From assembly GCA_009885605.1 (NCBI GenBank), contig VFKK01000156.1, forward strand, positions 1 to 11,389: a DNA stretch of 11,389 nucleotides, given 5' to 3'. Every line of letters begins with the position of its first letter. The stretch's first letter is position 1. Below the pieces are notes generated by a model. It saw only the letters and a program-made list of their open reading frames with translations. It did no database searches and was not told the DNA's origin. This stretch comes from Cyclobacteriaceae bacterium. GTDB lineage: Bacteria; Bacteroidota; Bacteroidia; Cytophagales; Cyclobacteriaceae. The translations under genes and the position numbers were made by a program. Shown one piece after another: positions 1 to 6,476 of the stretch.

Positions 1-660
1 GCACCCCCTCGTGAAAACACCATCGGGATTCTTGCCCAAGCCATCGTGGACCTGGAAAACAACCAGTTACCCTATAAACTAGTCCCGCCGATTGATTCTC
101 AGCTTGAGTACATGGGTCCGGAACTTCCTTTTTTGACCCGGATCGCCTTTGCCAATCCCTGGCTTTTCAAAAAGCAACTTTTGGAAGGCTTAAACGCCCA
201 TACCACAACTGCACCGACGATTATCGATGGAGGAGTCAAAAACAATGTAATTCCTACGGTCGCTGAGGCCACGATCAATTTCAGAATCCTTCCCGGGGAA
301 ACTATCGAATCGGTACAGGCGCATATTGAAAGTATTGTTTCGGATAAGGTTCGTGTGGAGCCCGTTGGGTTTCTGACCAATCCTTCCCCTGTTTCCAGCG
401 TAGATTCTGAATCCTATAAAACCCTGGAAAAAACTATCCGGGGACTATATCCAGGCACTGTGGTTGTTCCAGGCTTGGTTGGTGGCGGTACGGATGGACG
501 CTATTTCTACGATATTGCTGAGGATGTCTACCGCTTCTATCCGATGCGAATCACTCCAGAATCCATGACCCGCTTCCATGGAATCGATGAAAAAATCAGC
601 AAGGATAATTACCTGGAAATCCTCGAATTCAGCTACCATCTGATCAAGAATTTTAATTAA
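1..660 (+). CDS. M20 family metallopeptidase (CPS1/PM20D1-like), C-terminal part
   Basis: The reading frame is open from base 1, so the gene is cut at its 5' side and only the last 219 residues are seen; family members are usually about 450-500 residues. This part contains the M20 dimerisation (lid) domain, with the stretch around LNAHTTTAPTIIDGG and NNVIPTVAEATINFRILPG, then the end of the catalytic domain. The GGTDGR motif (about 487-504) matches the GGTDAR-type motif of M20 enzymes. The His encoded at 577-579, in FHGIDE, matches the C-terminal metal-ligand His. The opening residues APPRENTIGILAQAI resemble the CPS1/PM20D1 branch, which cleaves or forms N-acyl amino acids or short peptides. 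Family assignment is firm; substrate is unknown. Any signal peptide and the first metal ligands lie outside the window. A strong terminator follows, so the gene ends its transcript. Confidence 0.88.
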   Translation, partial: APPRENTIGILAQAIVDLENNQLPYKLVPPIDSQLEYMGPELPFLTRIAFANPWLFKKQLLEGLNAHTTTAPTIIDGGVKNNVIPTVAEATINFRILPGETIESVQAHIESIVSDKVRVEPVGFLTNPSPVSSVDSESYKTLEKTIRGLYPGTVVVPGLVGGGTDGRYFYDIAEDVYRFYPMRITPESMTRFHGIDEKISKDNYLEILEFSYHLIKNFN

Positions 661-693
661 TTCTATGAAATTTTCCCTTCAAAAAACAACAAA

Positions 694-725
694 GCCCGAT
701 CATACCTGATTGGGCATTTTTTTTT
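694..725 (+). terminator. Rho-independent terminator of the M20 peptidase gene
   Basis: The arms GCCCGAT (694-700) and ATTGGGC (709-715) pair over 7 bp with one G-T wobble and an 8-nt loop. One A and a run of nine T (717-725) follow. It starts 34 nt after the peptidase stop codon. Confidence 0.9.
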
Positions 726-899
726 GGAAAACACCATATCCTCGGGTATTGTCTGGGAAATGAATTTGAGGAAGAGTATCGAAAGAGCACTGAACCCGTG
801 GACAAACGTATCATCCGGGAAAGTCAAAACTTGCCCTGGATCAATCCTCCATTGGATAGTCTGGAAGTGTTGCGATCTAAATTCAAAACTCCGTCATGA
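726..899 (+). pseudogene. Unrecognised C-terminal protein fragment without a start codon
   Basis: In the frame ending with TGA at 897-899 the DNA reads as 57 protein-like residues, including EFEEEYRKSTEPVDKRI and LPWINPPLDSLEVLRSKF. The frame has no ATG, GTG or TTG start: it is open back to a stop at 666-668 and passes through the terminator of the previous gene. Its TGA overlaps the ATG of the following DUF2200 relic as ATGA, the arrangement of two translationally coupled genes. I infer the tail of a former gene that was joined to the DUF2200 gene and lost its 5' part. I do not recognise the family. It could instead be chance coding-like sequence. Confidence 0.35.
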
Positions 900-1051
900 A
901 GAATTCGATATCAGCAGACGAACGAATTGCAAAAATGCCCTTTGCCTCGGTCTATCCACACTACGTGGCCAAAGTGGAAAAGAAAGGCCGAACGATAGAC
1001 GAGTTACATCAAGTGATCTCTTGGCTGACTCCCCAAACTACCCCACCTTAA
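896..1051 (+). pseudogene. DUF2200-type protein, truncated after about 45 residues
   Basis: An ATG at 896 opens a 51-codon frame whose residues ERIAKMPFASVYPHYVAK and KKGRTIDELHQVISWLT match, from memory, the start of DUF2200 family proteins. These are small cytoplasmic proteins of about 110-120 residues with no known function. In intact members the WLT motif is followed by a Gly and the rest of the domain. Here it runs into PQTTPP and a stop at 1049-1051, and none of the remaining domain is visible in any frame downstream. The best reading is a 3'-deleted gene. A longer overlapping frame (724-1068) gives a low-complexity product and is not the coding frame. Confidence 0.65.
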
Positions 1052-1164
1052 AGGTTCAACCGAACTAATCCAGCCTAATCCATCAGATCTTAAACCCAGG
1101 GAGGTATCTTTCATTTTTTAGACTTTTCCAAGATAAAATTCTGTCTTGGTCGGCTTATCCAGAA

Positions 1165-1195
1165 TTTGTTTCTTTAAATCAATCGATTATATTAG
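1165..1195 (+). promoter_or_regulatory. Bacteroidota-type promoter for the PQQ lipoprotein gene
   Basis: TTTG at 1165-1168 is followed, after a 19-nt spacer, by TATATTAG at 1188-1195. The second box matches the Bacteroidota -7 consensus TAnnTTTG at all but one defined position. This would put the transcript start near 1200 and leave a leader of about 45 nt before the ATG at 1245. The match is by eye only. Apart from this element and the relics, 1052-1244 shows nothing else. Confidence 0.45.
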
Positions 1196-1244
1196 GAAAG
1201 CCTTTTATTAGTTGTTTTCCCAACCTTCTTAAAGTACTAATCCC

Positions 1245-3128
1245 ATGTCAAAACTTTCCTTTTTAACAGTCTTGGTTTTTTTTCTGATCACCTCTTGTCA
1301 AAAACCAGCCGATAACATAGTAGAAAATTTAGCTGCTGCTAATGATGCCCCCATTTCAGAAGCGGTATTAAAACTCGGAGAACAGACCTACACCACGGTC
1401 TGCGCTGCTTGCCATACAGAAGCTAACGCAAATCTTGCCCCAGCTAAAGGCCTATTAGCAGGAATGTCTCCCCATGCGATCTTGGCAGCACTTAACGTCG
1501 GCAAGATGAGAGTGCAGGCAGAGCAGTTGAGCCCGGAAGAGCGGGAGGCAGTGGCACAGTATCTGACGAATCGGAAATTAATAGAAGTAGTAATTCCCGA
1601 ATCTGCCTACACAGCCTTCGAGATTTCAGAGGAGGATATCAATGCCGAATTCAATTATTCAGGTTGGGGTGGTAACATGGAAGGCACAGGTTTTCGATCC
1701 GTTGCTCAGGCAGGAATCACCCCTGAAAACGTTTCGTCTCTGGAGCTACAATGGAGTTTTGCTTTTCCAAATGCAAACGTAGTACGAAGCAAACCAGCCA
1801 TCATTGGAGATTGGATGATTGTTGGCAGTCAGTTTGGAGAAGTTTATGCCCTGAATCGCCATACCGGTCAAATCGGATGGATGTTTCAAGCTGATGCTGC
1901 AATACGTGGAGCGATTTTCTATACTGCAGAAGGAGAAGCACTCACTGCATACTTTGCCGACTATGCGACCAACGTCTATTCCATTGACATCAGAACAGGG
2001 GAGTTAAACTGGAAAAAAAGAGCCGGTCATCACCCGCTTTCTTCAGTCACTGGCTCTGTTGTGGTCTATAATGATATCGTTTATGTCCCTATTTCTTCTT
2101 TTGAAGTAGTCTCTGCTCAAGACCCGAATTATGAATGCTGTACTTCCTCCGGCGGGGTGACCGCCCTGAATGCAACTACCGGAGATGAAATCTGGAAGCA
2201 TAAAGTAGTGTCTGAGGAAGCTAAGGTTTCTGGAAAAAAAGAGAATGGAACCTCATTTTATGGGCCTGCTGGCGCTCCTGTATGGGCAAGCCCGACCGTC
2301 GATACGAAAAGAGGATTATTATTAATTGGAACGGGTGAAAATTACACTTATCCCCCTACCAATACGAGTGACGCGATTCAGGCACTGGACCTGAAAACAG
2401 GAAAATTAAAATGGAATTGGCAGGCAACTAAAAATGATACCTGGAATCTGGCTTGTCCCGGAAATCCGAATTGCCCAACCCCAACTGGACCTGATGTCGA
2501 TTTCGGTATGGCGCCAATCTTGGTTTATGACAAAGTAAACAAAAGAGACATCCTCGTGGTGGGACAGAAATCGGGTGTAGTCCATGCGCTACTTCCTGAA
2601 ACCGGAAAAGTAATCTGGCAAACCCGAATCGGAAAAGGCGGGGCTCTCGGAGGCATACACTGGGGATTGGCTACAGATGGGGACTTTGTCTATGCCGCCA
2701 ACGCGGACAATGTTAATGGACTGGATCCGAGTGATTCAACCCTCGTGCCTACACCTGGAATTTATGCACTCAATTTGCAAACGGGCAAGAAAATATGGAG
2801 CGTATCCCCTCCACCTTGTGACCCAGCTACCCGTGAAAACTGTCAGCAATCCAACTCCTCTGCACCAACTGTCATTCCAGGAATCGTCTTCGAAGGAGAC
2901 CTCAATGGATTCGTTCGGGCTTATTCCACCAAAGATGGATCCGTCTTATGGGAGTTTGACACCGTCAGAGAATATGAAACCGTAAATGGACAAAAAGGCA
3001 AAGGCGGATCGATTGATGGCCCATCACCTGTAGCCGCAGATGGCATGCTCTACGTCAATTCCGGCTATGGGATGTTTGGAGAAATGCCCGGGAATGTTTT
3101 GCTGGCTTTCAAGGTGAAAAGTGAATGA
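1245..3128 (+). CDS. PQQ-dependent quinohaemoprotein dehydrogenase, lipoprotein, polyvinyl-alcohol-dehydrogenase-like
   Basis: The 627-residue product starts with a lipoprotein signal peptide: hydrophobic residues 5-15, then the lipobox LITSC with Cys18. It should sit anchored in the envelope. Residues about 38-112 form a cytochrome c domain with CAACH at 53-57 and Met88 as the likely second haem ligand. Residues about 135-625 are a PQQ beta-propeller with repeated blades (ALNATTGDEIW, ALDLKTGKLKW, ALNLQTGKKIW). Adjacent cysteines C298-C299 in YECCTSSGG are the disulphide typical of PQQ alcohol dehydrogenases. The blade segments GAPVWASPTVD, GTGENY, GQKSGVVHAL and GKGGALGGIHWG, and the haem-first domain order, resemble PVA-dehydrogenase-like enzymes. 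It likely oxidises an alcohol or sugar and passes electrons from PQQ through its own haem. The substrate cannot be told from sequence. No PQQ-synthesis gene is in the window. Confidence 0.85.
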   Translation: MSKLSFLTVLVFFLITSCQKPADNIVENLAAANDAPISEAVLKLGEQTYTTVCAACHTEANANLAPAKGLLAGMSPHAILAALNVGKMRVQAEQLSPEEREAVAQYLTNRKLIEVVIPESAYTAFEISEEDINAEFNYSGWGGNMEGTGFRSVAQAGITPENVSSLELQWSFAFPNANVVRSKPAIIGDWMIVGSQFGEVYALNRHTGQIGWMFQADAAIRGAIFYTAEGEALTAYFADYATNVYSIDIRTGELNWKKRAGHHPLSSVTGSVVVYNDIVYVPISSFEVVSAQDPNYECCTSSGGVTALNATTGDEIWKHKVVSEEAKVSGKKENGTSFYGPAGAPVWASPTVDTKRGLLLIGTGENYTYPPTNTSDAIQALDLKTGKLKWNWQATKNDTWNLACPGNPNCPTPTGPDVDFGMAPILVYDKVNKRDILVVGQKSGVVHALLPETGKVIWQTRIGKGGALGGIHWGLATDGDFVYAANADNVNGLDPSDSTLVPTPGIYALNLQTGKKIWSVSPPPCDPATRENCQQSNSSAPTVIPGIVFEGDLNGFVRAYSTKDGSVLWEFDTVREYETVNGQKGKGGSIDGPSPVAADGMLYVNSGYGMFGEMPGNVLLAFKVKSE

Positions 3129-3161
3129 TTGGAACAGCCTTACTCCTCAGCTATCTTTCCC

Positions 3162-3197
3162 AAAAAAACCAGCGCCAGAATCAGCGCTGGTTTTTTT
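3162..3197 (+). terminator. Rho-independent terminator after the PQQ lipoprotein gene
   Basis: CCAGCGC (3169-3175) pairs perfectly with GCGCTGG (3184-3190) across an 8-nt loop. Seven A precede (3162-3168) and seven T follow (3191-3197), which can extend the stem to 14 bp. It separates the PQQ gene from the lactonase gene. Confidence 0.93.
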
Positions 3198-3293
3198 AGC
3201 AAGGAAGTTTCTCCCATGATTTTTCTTCTGCCAGAAATCTAATTTCTATTTCACTTTTTTACCTAAATTCAGTTTTCCACCCACCTTCCTTTT

Positions 3294-4340
3294 ATGAAAA
3301 AAATCATCCTTAGCCTGCTCTTTATTCTTGCTGTGCTTGGCGGCTTTGTGCTCTACGTCTTTTCCACCACCGGCTACTTTCGTGACATAGAGGCGAGTAA
3401 TTCCTTTGGTCCGGTTCACCAGACAATCTCTTTGCCGGGTGTGGAAGATATAGCTTTAGCCCGGGCCGACAGCTTGCTGGTTCTGTCAGTCGATGATCGC
3501 GCTGCGAGAAGAGACGGAAAAGAAGGGCTTCACGGACTTTATTTGGTGGACTTGCGCGATGAAAATTTCACTTCTGTCTCTCTCACTGACGAGATTGATT
3601 TTCCGTTTTTTCCACACGGAATCAGCATGTACCAATTGGATTCTGCGAAATATGCGTTGATGGCGATCAATCACGTGAATGGAAAGCACACCGTAGAATC
3701 TTTTATTTTGGAAGGAAAAAAACTCACGCATCTCAAAACCATAAAAGGCACACTTCTCATCAGTCCAAACGATCTGGTGATGATGAATGCCGAGGCTTTT
3801 TATTACAGCAATGATCATGGCTACACCTCCAAACTTGGTGTTTTTGCAGAAAATTACCTGGGAGTAAAGGCTTCAAATGTGGGCTATTTCGATGGGACCT
3901 CTTTTCGGATTGTCGCTGAGGACATTGCCTATGCAAATGGAATTCAATACGATTTTGAGAAAAATCTGCTTTACGTAGCTTCCCCTCGAGGATTTTTGGT
4001 TCGCGTTTTTGAAGTATTACTCACCGGAGATTTGAATCTGATTGAGGACATCGATGTAGCAACCGGTGTAGACAATATTGAGCTGGATGAGTCAGGAAAG
4101 ATTTGGATTGGGTGCCATCCTAACCTGATGACATTCTCAGCATACGCCGCAGGGAAGAAAGAAATTGCTCCGTCGGAAGTGATCACGATTGAGTATCAAA
4201 AAGGCGAAGTTGCTAAAATCGAATCTGTGTGGGTAGATTCCGGAGAAACCATGTCCGCCTCAACCGTCGCCGTTCCTTTTGGAGATTACCTGTTCATCGG
4301 TAATGTGATGGATCAAAAAGCACTTGTTTTAAAAAAATAA
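3294..4340 (+). CDS. Paraoxonase/arylesterase family calcium-dependent lactonase, membrane-anchored
   Basis: The 348-residue product is a six-bladed propeller of the PON family, close to the length of human PON1 (355). By remembered alignment with PON1, all six calcium ligands are kept: Glu51 and Asp52 (VEDIAL), Asn159 (SPNDLV), Asn215 (YANGIQ), Asp260 and Asn261 (GVDNIEL). The catalytic His pair is also kept: His108 in FPHGIS and His127 in INHVNGK. The motifs YYSNDHGY and WIGCHPN are family hallmarks; Cys274 matches the free Cys284 of PON1. Residues 4-22 form a hydrophobic segment without a clear cleavage site, so it is probably an uncleaved anchor holding the enzyme outside the inner membrane, as in PON1. 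Expected activity is hydrolysis of lactones or aryl esters; the natural substrate is unknown. The upstream 96 nt show no clear promoter box. SMP-30/regucalcin is the main alternative but fits less well. Confidence 0.9.
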   Translation: MKKIILSLLFILAVLGGFVLYVFSTTGYFRDIEASNSFGPVHQTISLPGVEDIALARADSLLVLSVDDRAARRDGKEGLHGLYLVDLRDENFTSVSLTDEIDFPFFPHGISMYQLDSAKYALMAINHVNGKHTVESFILEGKKLTHLKTIKGTLLISPNDLVMMNAEAFYYSNDHGYTSKLGVFAENYLGVKASNVGYFDGTSFRIVAEDIAYANGIQYDFEKNLLYVASPRGFLVRVFEVLLTGDLNLIEDIDVATGVDNIELDESGKIWIGCHPNLMTFSAYAAGKKEIAPSEVITIEYQKGEVAKIESVWVDSGETMSASTVAVPFGDYLFIGNVMDQKALVLKK

Positions 4341-4372
4341 AGGGCCAAATCCTGAAGACCTGGCCCTTTTTT
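4341..4372 (+). terminator. Terminator between converging genes, probably bidirectional
   Basis: AGGGCCA (4341-4347) pairs with TGGCCCT (4361-4367), followed by a T run to 4372. It begins right after the lactonase stop codon. The A run before it (4330-4340) gives a T-rich tail on the other strand too, so it can serve the minus-strand gene ending at 4374. Confidence 0.88.
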
Positions 4373-4373
4373 G

Positions 4374-4601
4374 TTATCCTATTTTCTTGCCGTTATTTTT
4401 CAAAATCGCGACAAGGATCAGGATGAAAACAGCAGCTCCTGCAGCTACTAAAAGCCACGTTTGCTCGTACCACATTGGCTCCGGGCTCAAGTCGATTTTA
4501 ATATCAAGACCTTTGTCCTGAGCAAATGCTCCCTGGACTAGTAACAATGCCAACAGAAATAATGGCAGTACGTTGGCAATCAATTTATATGGCTTCTTCA
4601 T
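4374..4601 (-). CDS. Small signal-peptide-bearing single-span membrane protein, function unknown
   Basis: The 75-residue product begins with a lysine-rich start and a hydrophobic core (residues 10-23) ending in GAFAQ, a likely signal-peptidase site near residue 28. A short acidic exported stretch (DIKIDLSPEP) and a second hydrophobic segment (about 49-67) follow, then a lysine-rich tail (68-74). This predicts a mature protein with an outside N-terminus, one membrane span and a positive tail in the cytoplasm. No domain is recognised. It lies 18 nt after the beta-barrel gene on the same strand and the two probably share a transcript. A role with the barrel is only suggested by that pairing. Confidence 0.72.
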   Translation of the reverse strand: MKKPYKLIANVLPLFLLALLLVQGAFAQDKGLDIKIDLSPEPMWYEQTWLLVAAGAAVFILILVAILKNNGKKIG

Positions 4602-4619
4602 AGCTGTGTGAGTTTTTAA

Positions 4620-5168
4620 TTAGTTAAATCTGATGTTGTAAGTCATTGCAATACCGATGCTCTGGATGTCAATGGTAGTTTCTGGTCTGAAAATGTGGTT
4701 GTAATAAGCAAATACGTTCCAGTTGTAGTTATGATAACCTAACTGAGGCCTTACATAAGCTCCACCTTTATTTTCTGATTCAATCCCTGTAAGGAATGTG
4801 TAACCCAAATCGGTTCCCACAAACAAACCTTCCGGTTGAGGATAATATCTGAACATCAAACCCAATGGAATGGCGCCAAATCCGTCATTCAATCCCTGGT
4901 ACGCAGGTGCTTCTGATTTTTTGAAGTAGTTAGAATAACCGGTAGCTATTCCAAATCCGAAGTTGTCTGTTCTCATCAGTTGTGCAGCAAGATCAAGTCC
5001 GAAAATAAACGAGGAGTAATCAGCCGTAGGTCCGGCAGGTGCTGCGATTAGCAATCCAGCTTTCAACCAAGAGTTTTTCTCGTTGATATCTTCCAGACCA
5101 CGCTCAGTTTGAGCGAAAGTTGCTACGCCACATAGTAGCATTGCAAGAGTAAAGTAAATTTTTTTCAT
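4620..5168 (-). CDS. Small outer-membrane beta-barrel protein
   Basis: The likely start is the ATG at 5168, giving 182 residues. An in-frame start seven codons further up (5189) would put a polar MVSKLEN before the signal peptide and is less likely. The N-terminus is a signal peptide (MKKIYFTLAM, hydrophobic core, then TFAQ, cleaved near residue 20). The mature part alternates polar and hydrophobic or aromatic residues in strand-like runs such as FGFGIATGYSNYF, LGLMFRYYPQ, LFVGTDLGYTFL and WNVFAYYNHIF. It ends in TYNIRFN, an amphipathic terminal strand. This is the pattern of 8-stranded OmpX/OmpW-size barrels common in Bacteroidota. No ligand or partner can be assigned. It is the first gene of a two-gene unit. 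Confidence 0.78.
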   Translation of the reverse strand: MKKIYFTLAMLLCGVATFAQTERGLEDINEKNSWLKAGLLIAAPAGPTADYSSFIFGLDLAAQLMRTDNFGFGIATGYSNYFKKSEAPAYQGLNDGFGAIPLGLMFRYYPQPEGLFVGTDLGYTFLTGIESENKGGAYVRPQLGYHNYNWNVFAYYNHIFRPETTIDIQSIGIAMTYNIRFN

Positions 5169-5194
5169 GTTTTCTAATTTTGATACCAATATCC

Positions 5195-5209
5195 AAAGGC
5201 AGTGCCTTT
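5195..5209 (-). promoter_or_regulatory. Short hairpin in the leader of the beta-barrel gene
   Basis: AAAGGC (5195-5200) and GCCTTT (5204-5209) form a perfect 6-bp stem with a 3-nt loop, 27 nt upstream of the beta-barrel ATG. A leader hairpin could affect mRNA stability. On the plus strand it resembles a tiny terminator, but no plus-strand gene precedes it. Confidence 0.3.
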
Positions 5210-5245
5210 TTAGTTCAAAAATCTAAAATATCGGACTATGATATT

Positions 5246-5274
5246 GATTTATAATGGATTACACGATTTATAAT
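5246..5274. repeat. Direct repeat GATTTATAAT in the beta-barrel upstream region
   Basis: The 10-bp word GATTTATAAT occurs at 5246-5255 and 5265-5274, 19 bp apart, in very AT-rich DNA about 80-105 bp upstream of the beta-barrel start. Two turns of helix between copies would suit a regulator binding two half-sites on one face. In DNA this AT-rich it may also be chance. Confidence 0.35.
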
Positions 5275-5311
5275 CAAACTTTTTTCATTATAAAAGTGAA
5301 AACTAATCTCT

Positions 5312-5343
5312 AAAAAAGCAGCTTTTCCCCTCAGTTTGGGGAA
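5312..5343 (-). terminator. Possible terminator of the AraC regulator gene
   Basis: Read on the minus strand, TTCCCC pairs with GGGGAA (plus-strand arms 5325-5330 and 5338-5343, 7-nt loop). About eight nt later comes a run of six T (plus-strand A5312-5317), preceded by a small A4/T4 pairing. It lies 28 nt after the AraC stop codon. The distance from stem to T run is longer than ideal. Confidence 0.4.
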
Positions 5344-5370
5344 GTATTTGCCTGAAAAATAGAATATTTT

Positions 5371-6231
5371 CTATTTCCGAAATTCTCTTGGCGTAGTTCC
5401 AAGAATAGACTTGAATGCCCGATTGAAATAAGAAAGATTCTCAAATCCAACCCTGAAAGCTATCGTGGAAATACTCAAATCAGTCTCCAGAAGTAGTTTT
5501 TGAGCTTCATTGATTCGAAGTTGCTGCAGGTATTGGGTGAATGTCTTGCGGGTTCGCAGCTTGAAAAATCTGCAAAATGCCTCTTTGCTCATATTCGCTT
5601 TATTTGCTGCTTCCTGAAGGGAAATCGGCCGGTTTCGTTCTCTGAGCAGAAATTGGATGACCTGATCCATCCGGTTTCCGTCCCGCTCCGAAAGTGAAAG
5701 ATGAATGGGGTTTTGATTAAGAGTCTGGAGTTCGGCGGCATCATTTTGCACCAAAGCCAATAATTGAAAGGCCATTTGCAAGCGATTCAATCCTGAACTT
5801 TGACCAAAATATTCGAAAATCCGGATAACTTTTTCCCGGCTTTCTCCCAAAACCCGGAAGCAAGTCCCTGTTCGATCGTGAAATTTTTTAAGTTCCTGCA
5901 AATCTTCAATCTCTTCCAAAGCATGACCCAGCGCCTGAAAATCAAAGAATACAGTCTTTCCGAAGGAAGTTAAATCCGGCTTCCCTTCAAAGTATTCCGG
6001 GTCACTTCGAAACACATGCGGGACATTTTCCCCGACCAAAAAAACATCCCCCGATTGAAATCTTCCGACATAATCCCCGCTGAGAAACTGCCCTTTCCCC
6101 TCTCCGATCATCGTCAATTGCCATTGAGGATGCTGATGAAGTTTGTCATAGAAATGGTTTCCCCGATCCTCCTGGTAGCGTACAAATTCTTTTTGTGACT
6201 TGGGAATCTGAAAGGAAATAACTTTGGCCAT
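5371..6231 (-). CDS. AraC family transcriptional regulator, likely controlling hydroxyproline use
   Basis: I choose the ATG at 6231 (286 residues, starting MAKVISFQIP). The longer version from 6264 needs a TTG start and adds only 11 residues that overlap the putative promoter. Residues about 25-80 are a cupin-like sensing domain (HQHPQWQLTMIGEGKG, FQSGDVFLVGENVPHVF). Residues 185-286 hold two helix-turn-helix units: SLQEAANKANMSKEAFCRFFK (204-224) and ISTIAFRVGFENLSYFNRAFK (254-274), ending in GTTPREFRK, the AraC/XylS signature. It is divergent from the hydroxyproline genes, with 245 bp between start codons. That arrangement suggests it senses hydroxyproline or an intermediate and activates those genes, but the ligand is inference. 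Its own putative promoter holds an inverted repeat that could allow autoregulation. Confidence 0.88.
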   Translation of the reverse strand: MAKVISFQIPKSQKEFVRYQEDRGNHFYDKLHQHPQWQLTMIGEGKGQFLSGDYVGRFQSGDVFLVGENVPHVFRSDPEYFEGKPDLTSFGKTVFFDFQALGHALEEIEDLQELKKFHDRTGTCFRVLGESREKVIRIFEYFGQSSGLNRLQMAFQLLALVQNDAAELQTLNQNPIHLSLSERDGNRMDQVIQFLLRERNRPISLQEAANKANMSKEAFCRFFKLRTRKTFTQYLQQLRINEAQKLLLETDLSISTIAFRVGFENLSYFNRAFKSILGTTPREFRK

Positions 6232-6261
6232 GCCTAAAAATAATAGCTGATTGGAGCATTC

Positions 6262-6289
6262 CAAGTATATGGTATTGATTTATTATCAA
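6262..6289 (-). promoter_or_regulatory. Putative promoter of the AraC regulator gene
   Basis: On the minus strand, TTG (plus 6287-6289) is followed after 17 nt by TATACTTG (plus 6262-6269), which differs from TAnnTTTG at one position. The transcript would start near 6256, about 25 nt before the ATG at 6231. Confidence 0.38.
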
Positions 6290-6291
6290 TA
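6273..6291. promoter_or_regulatory. Inverted repeat, candidate operator
   Basis: TATTGAT (6273-6279) and ATCAATA (6285-6291) are a perfect 7-bp inverted repeat with a 5-bp spacer. It lies between the two boxes of the putative AraC promoter, where a bound protein would block RNA polymerase. AraC proteins more often bind direct repeats, so another regulator is possible. Confidence 0.4.
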
Positions 6292-6341
6292 TTGTATTAG
6301 TTAAAATTAATCCAGTGGGAGAAAGAGACTTTTGGACAAGC

Positions 6342-6349
6342 TAGTTTTG
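6342..6349 (+). promoter_or_regulatory. -7 box of a putative promoter for the hydroxyproline genes
   Basis: TAGTTTTG matches the Bacteroidota TAnnTTTG consensus exactly. No TTTG or TTG lies at the usual distance upstream (around 6315-6325), which would fit a promoter needing an activator such as the divergent AraC protein. Start of transcription near 6355 would give a leader of about 120 nt. Confidence 0.42.
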
Positions 6350-6362
6350 AAATAAAAAAGCT

Positions 6363-6461
6363 ATGAAATCAAGCACGCCTGGAACGTCACACCCTGAGAT
6401 GATTATCAGCGATGCGAGATTCTCCCGAAGAAAAATCGGGACAGGCTATCTGAAAACTTAA
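6363..6461 (+). other. 32-codon ORF in the leader of the deaminase gene
   Basis: An ATG at 6363, just after the predicted transcript start, opens a 32-codon frame ending at TAA 6459-6461, 15 nt before the deaminase ATG. The product (MKSSTPGTSHPEMI..., rich in Ser, Thr and Arg) matches nothing I know, and it has no run of proline codons as a classical attenuator leader would. It may be a leader ORF or simply an open stretch in repeat-derived intergenic DNA. Confidence 0.2.
6423..6441. repeat. Hairpin in the deaminase leader
   Basis: TCCCGA (6423-6428) and TCGGGA (6436-6441) pair perfectly over 6 bp with a 7-nt A-rich loop. No T run follows, so it is not a terminator; it ends 35 nt before the deaminase start. 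The surrounding sequence 6385-6445 resembles dispersed intergenic repeats of Bacteroidota from memory only. Confidence 0.45.
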
Positions 6462-6476
6462 AAAAAATATAAAGAG

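Noticed and set aside
724..1068. 114-codon plus-strand frame as a gene
   Set aside because: It starts inside the T run of a terminator with a TTG and its product is unlike any protein; the recognisable DUF2200 residues lie in another frame of the same DNA.
5357..5376. AAATAG/CTATTT inverted repeat over the AraC stop codon as a terminator
   Set aside because: The stem is all weak pairs, includes the stop codon itself and has no T run after it on the minus strand; the GC-containing hairpin at 5325-5343 is a better candidate.
6232..6264. N-terminal extension of the AraC protein from position 6264
   Set aside because: It needs a TTG start and overlaps the putative promoter box; the ATG at 6231 gives a normal family N-terminus.
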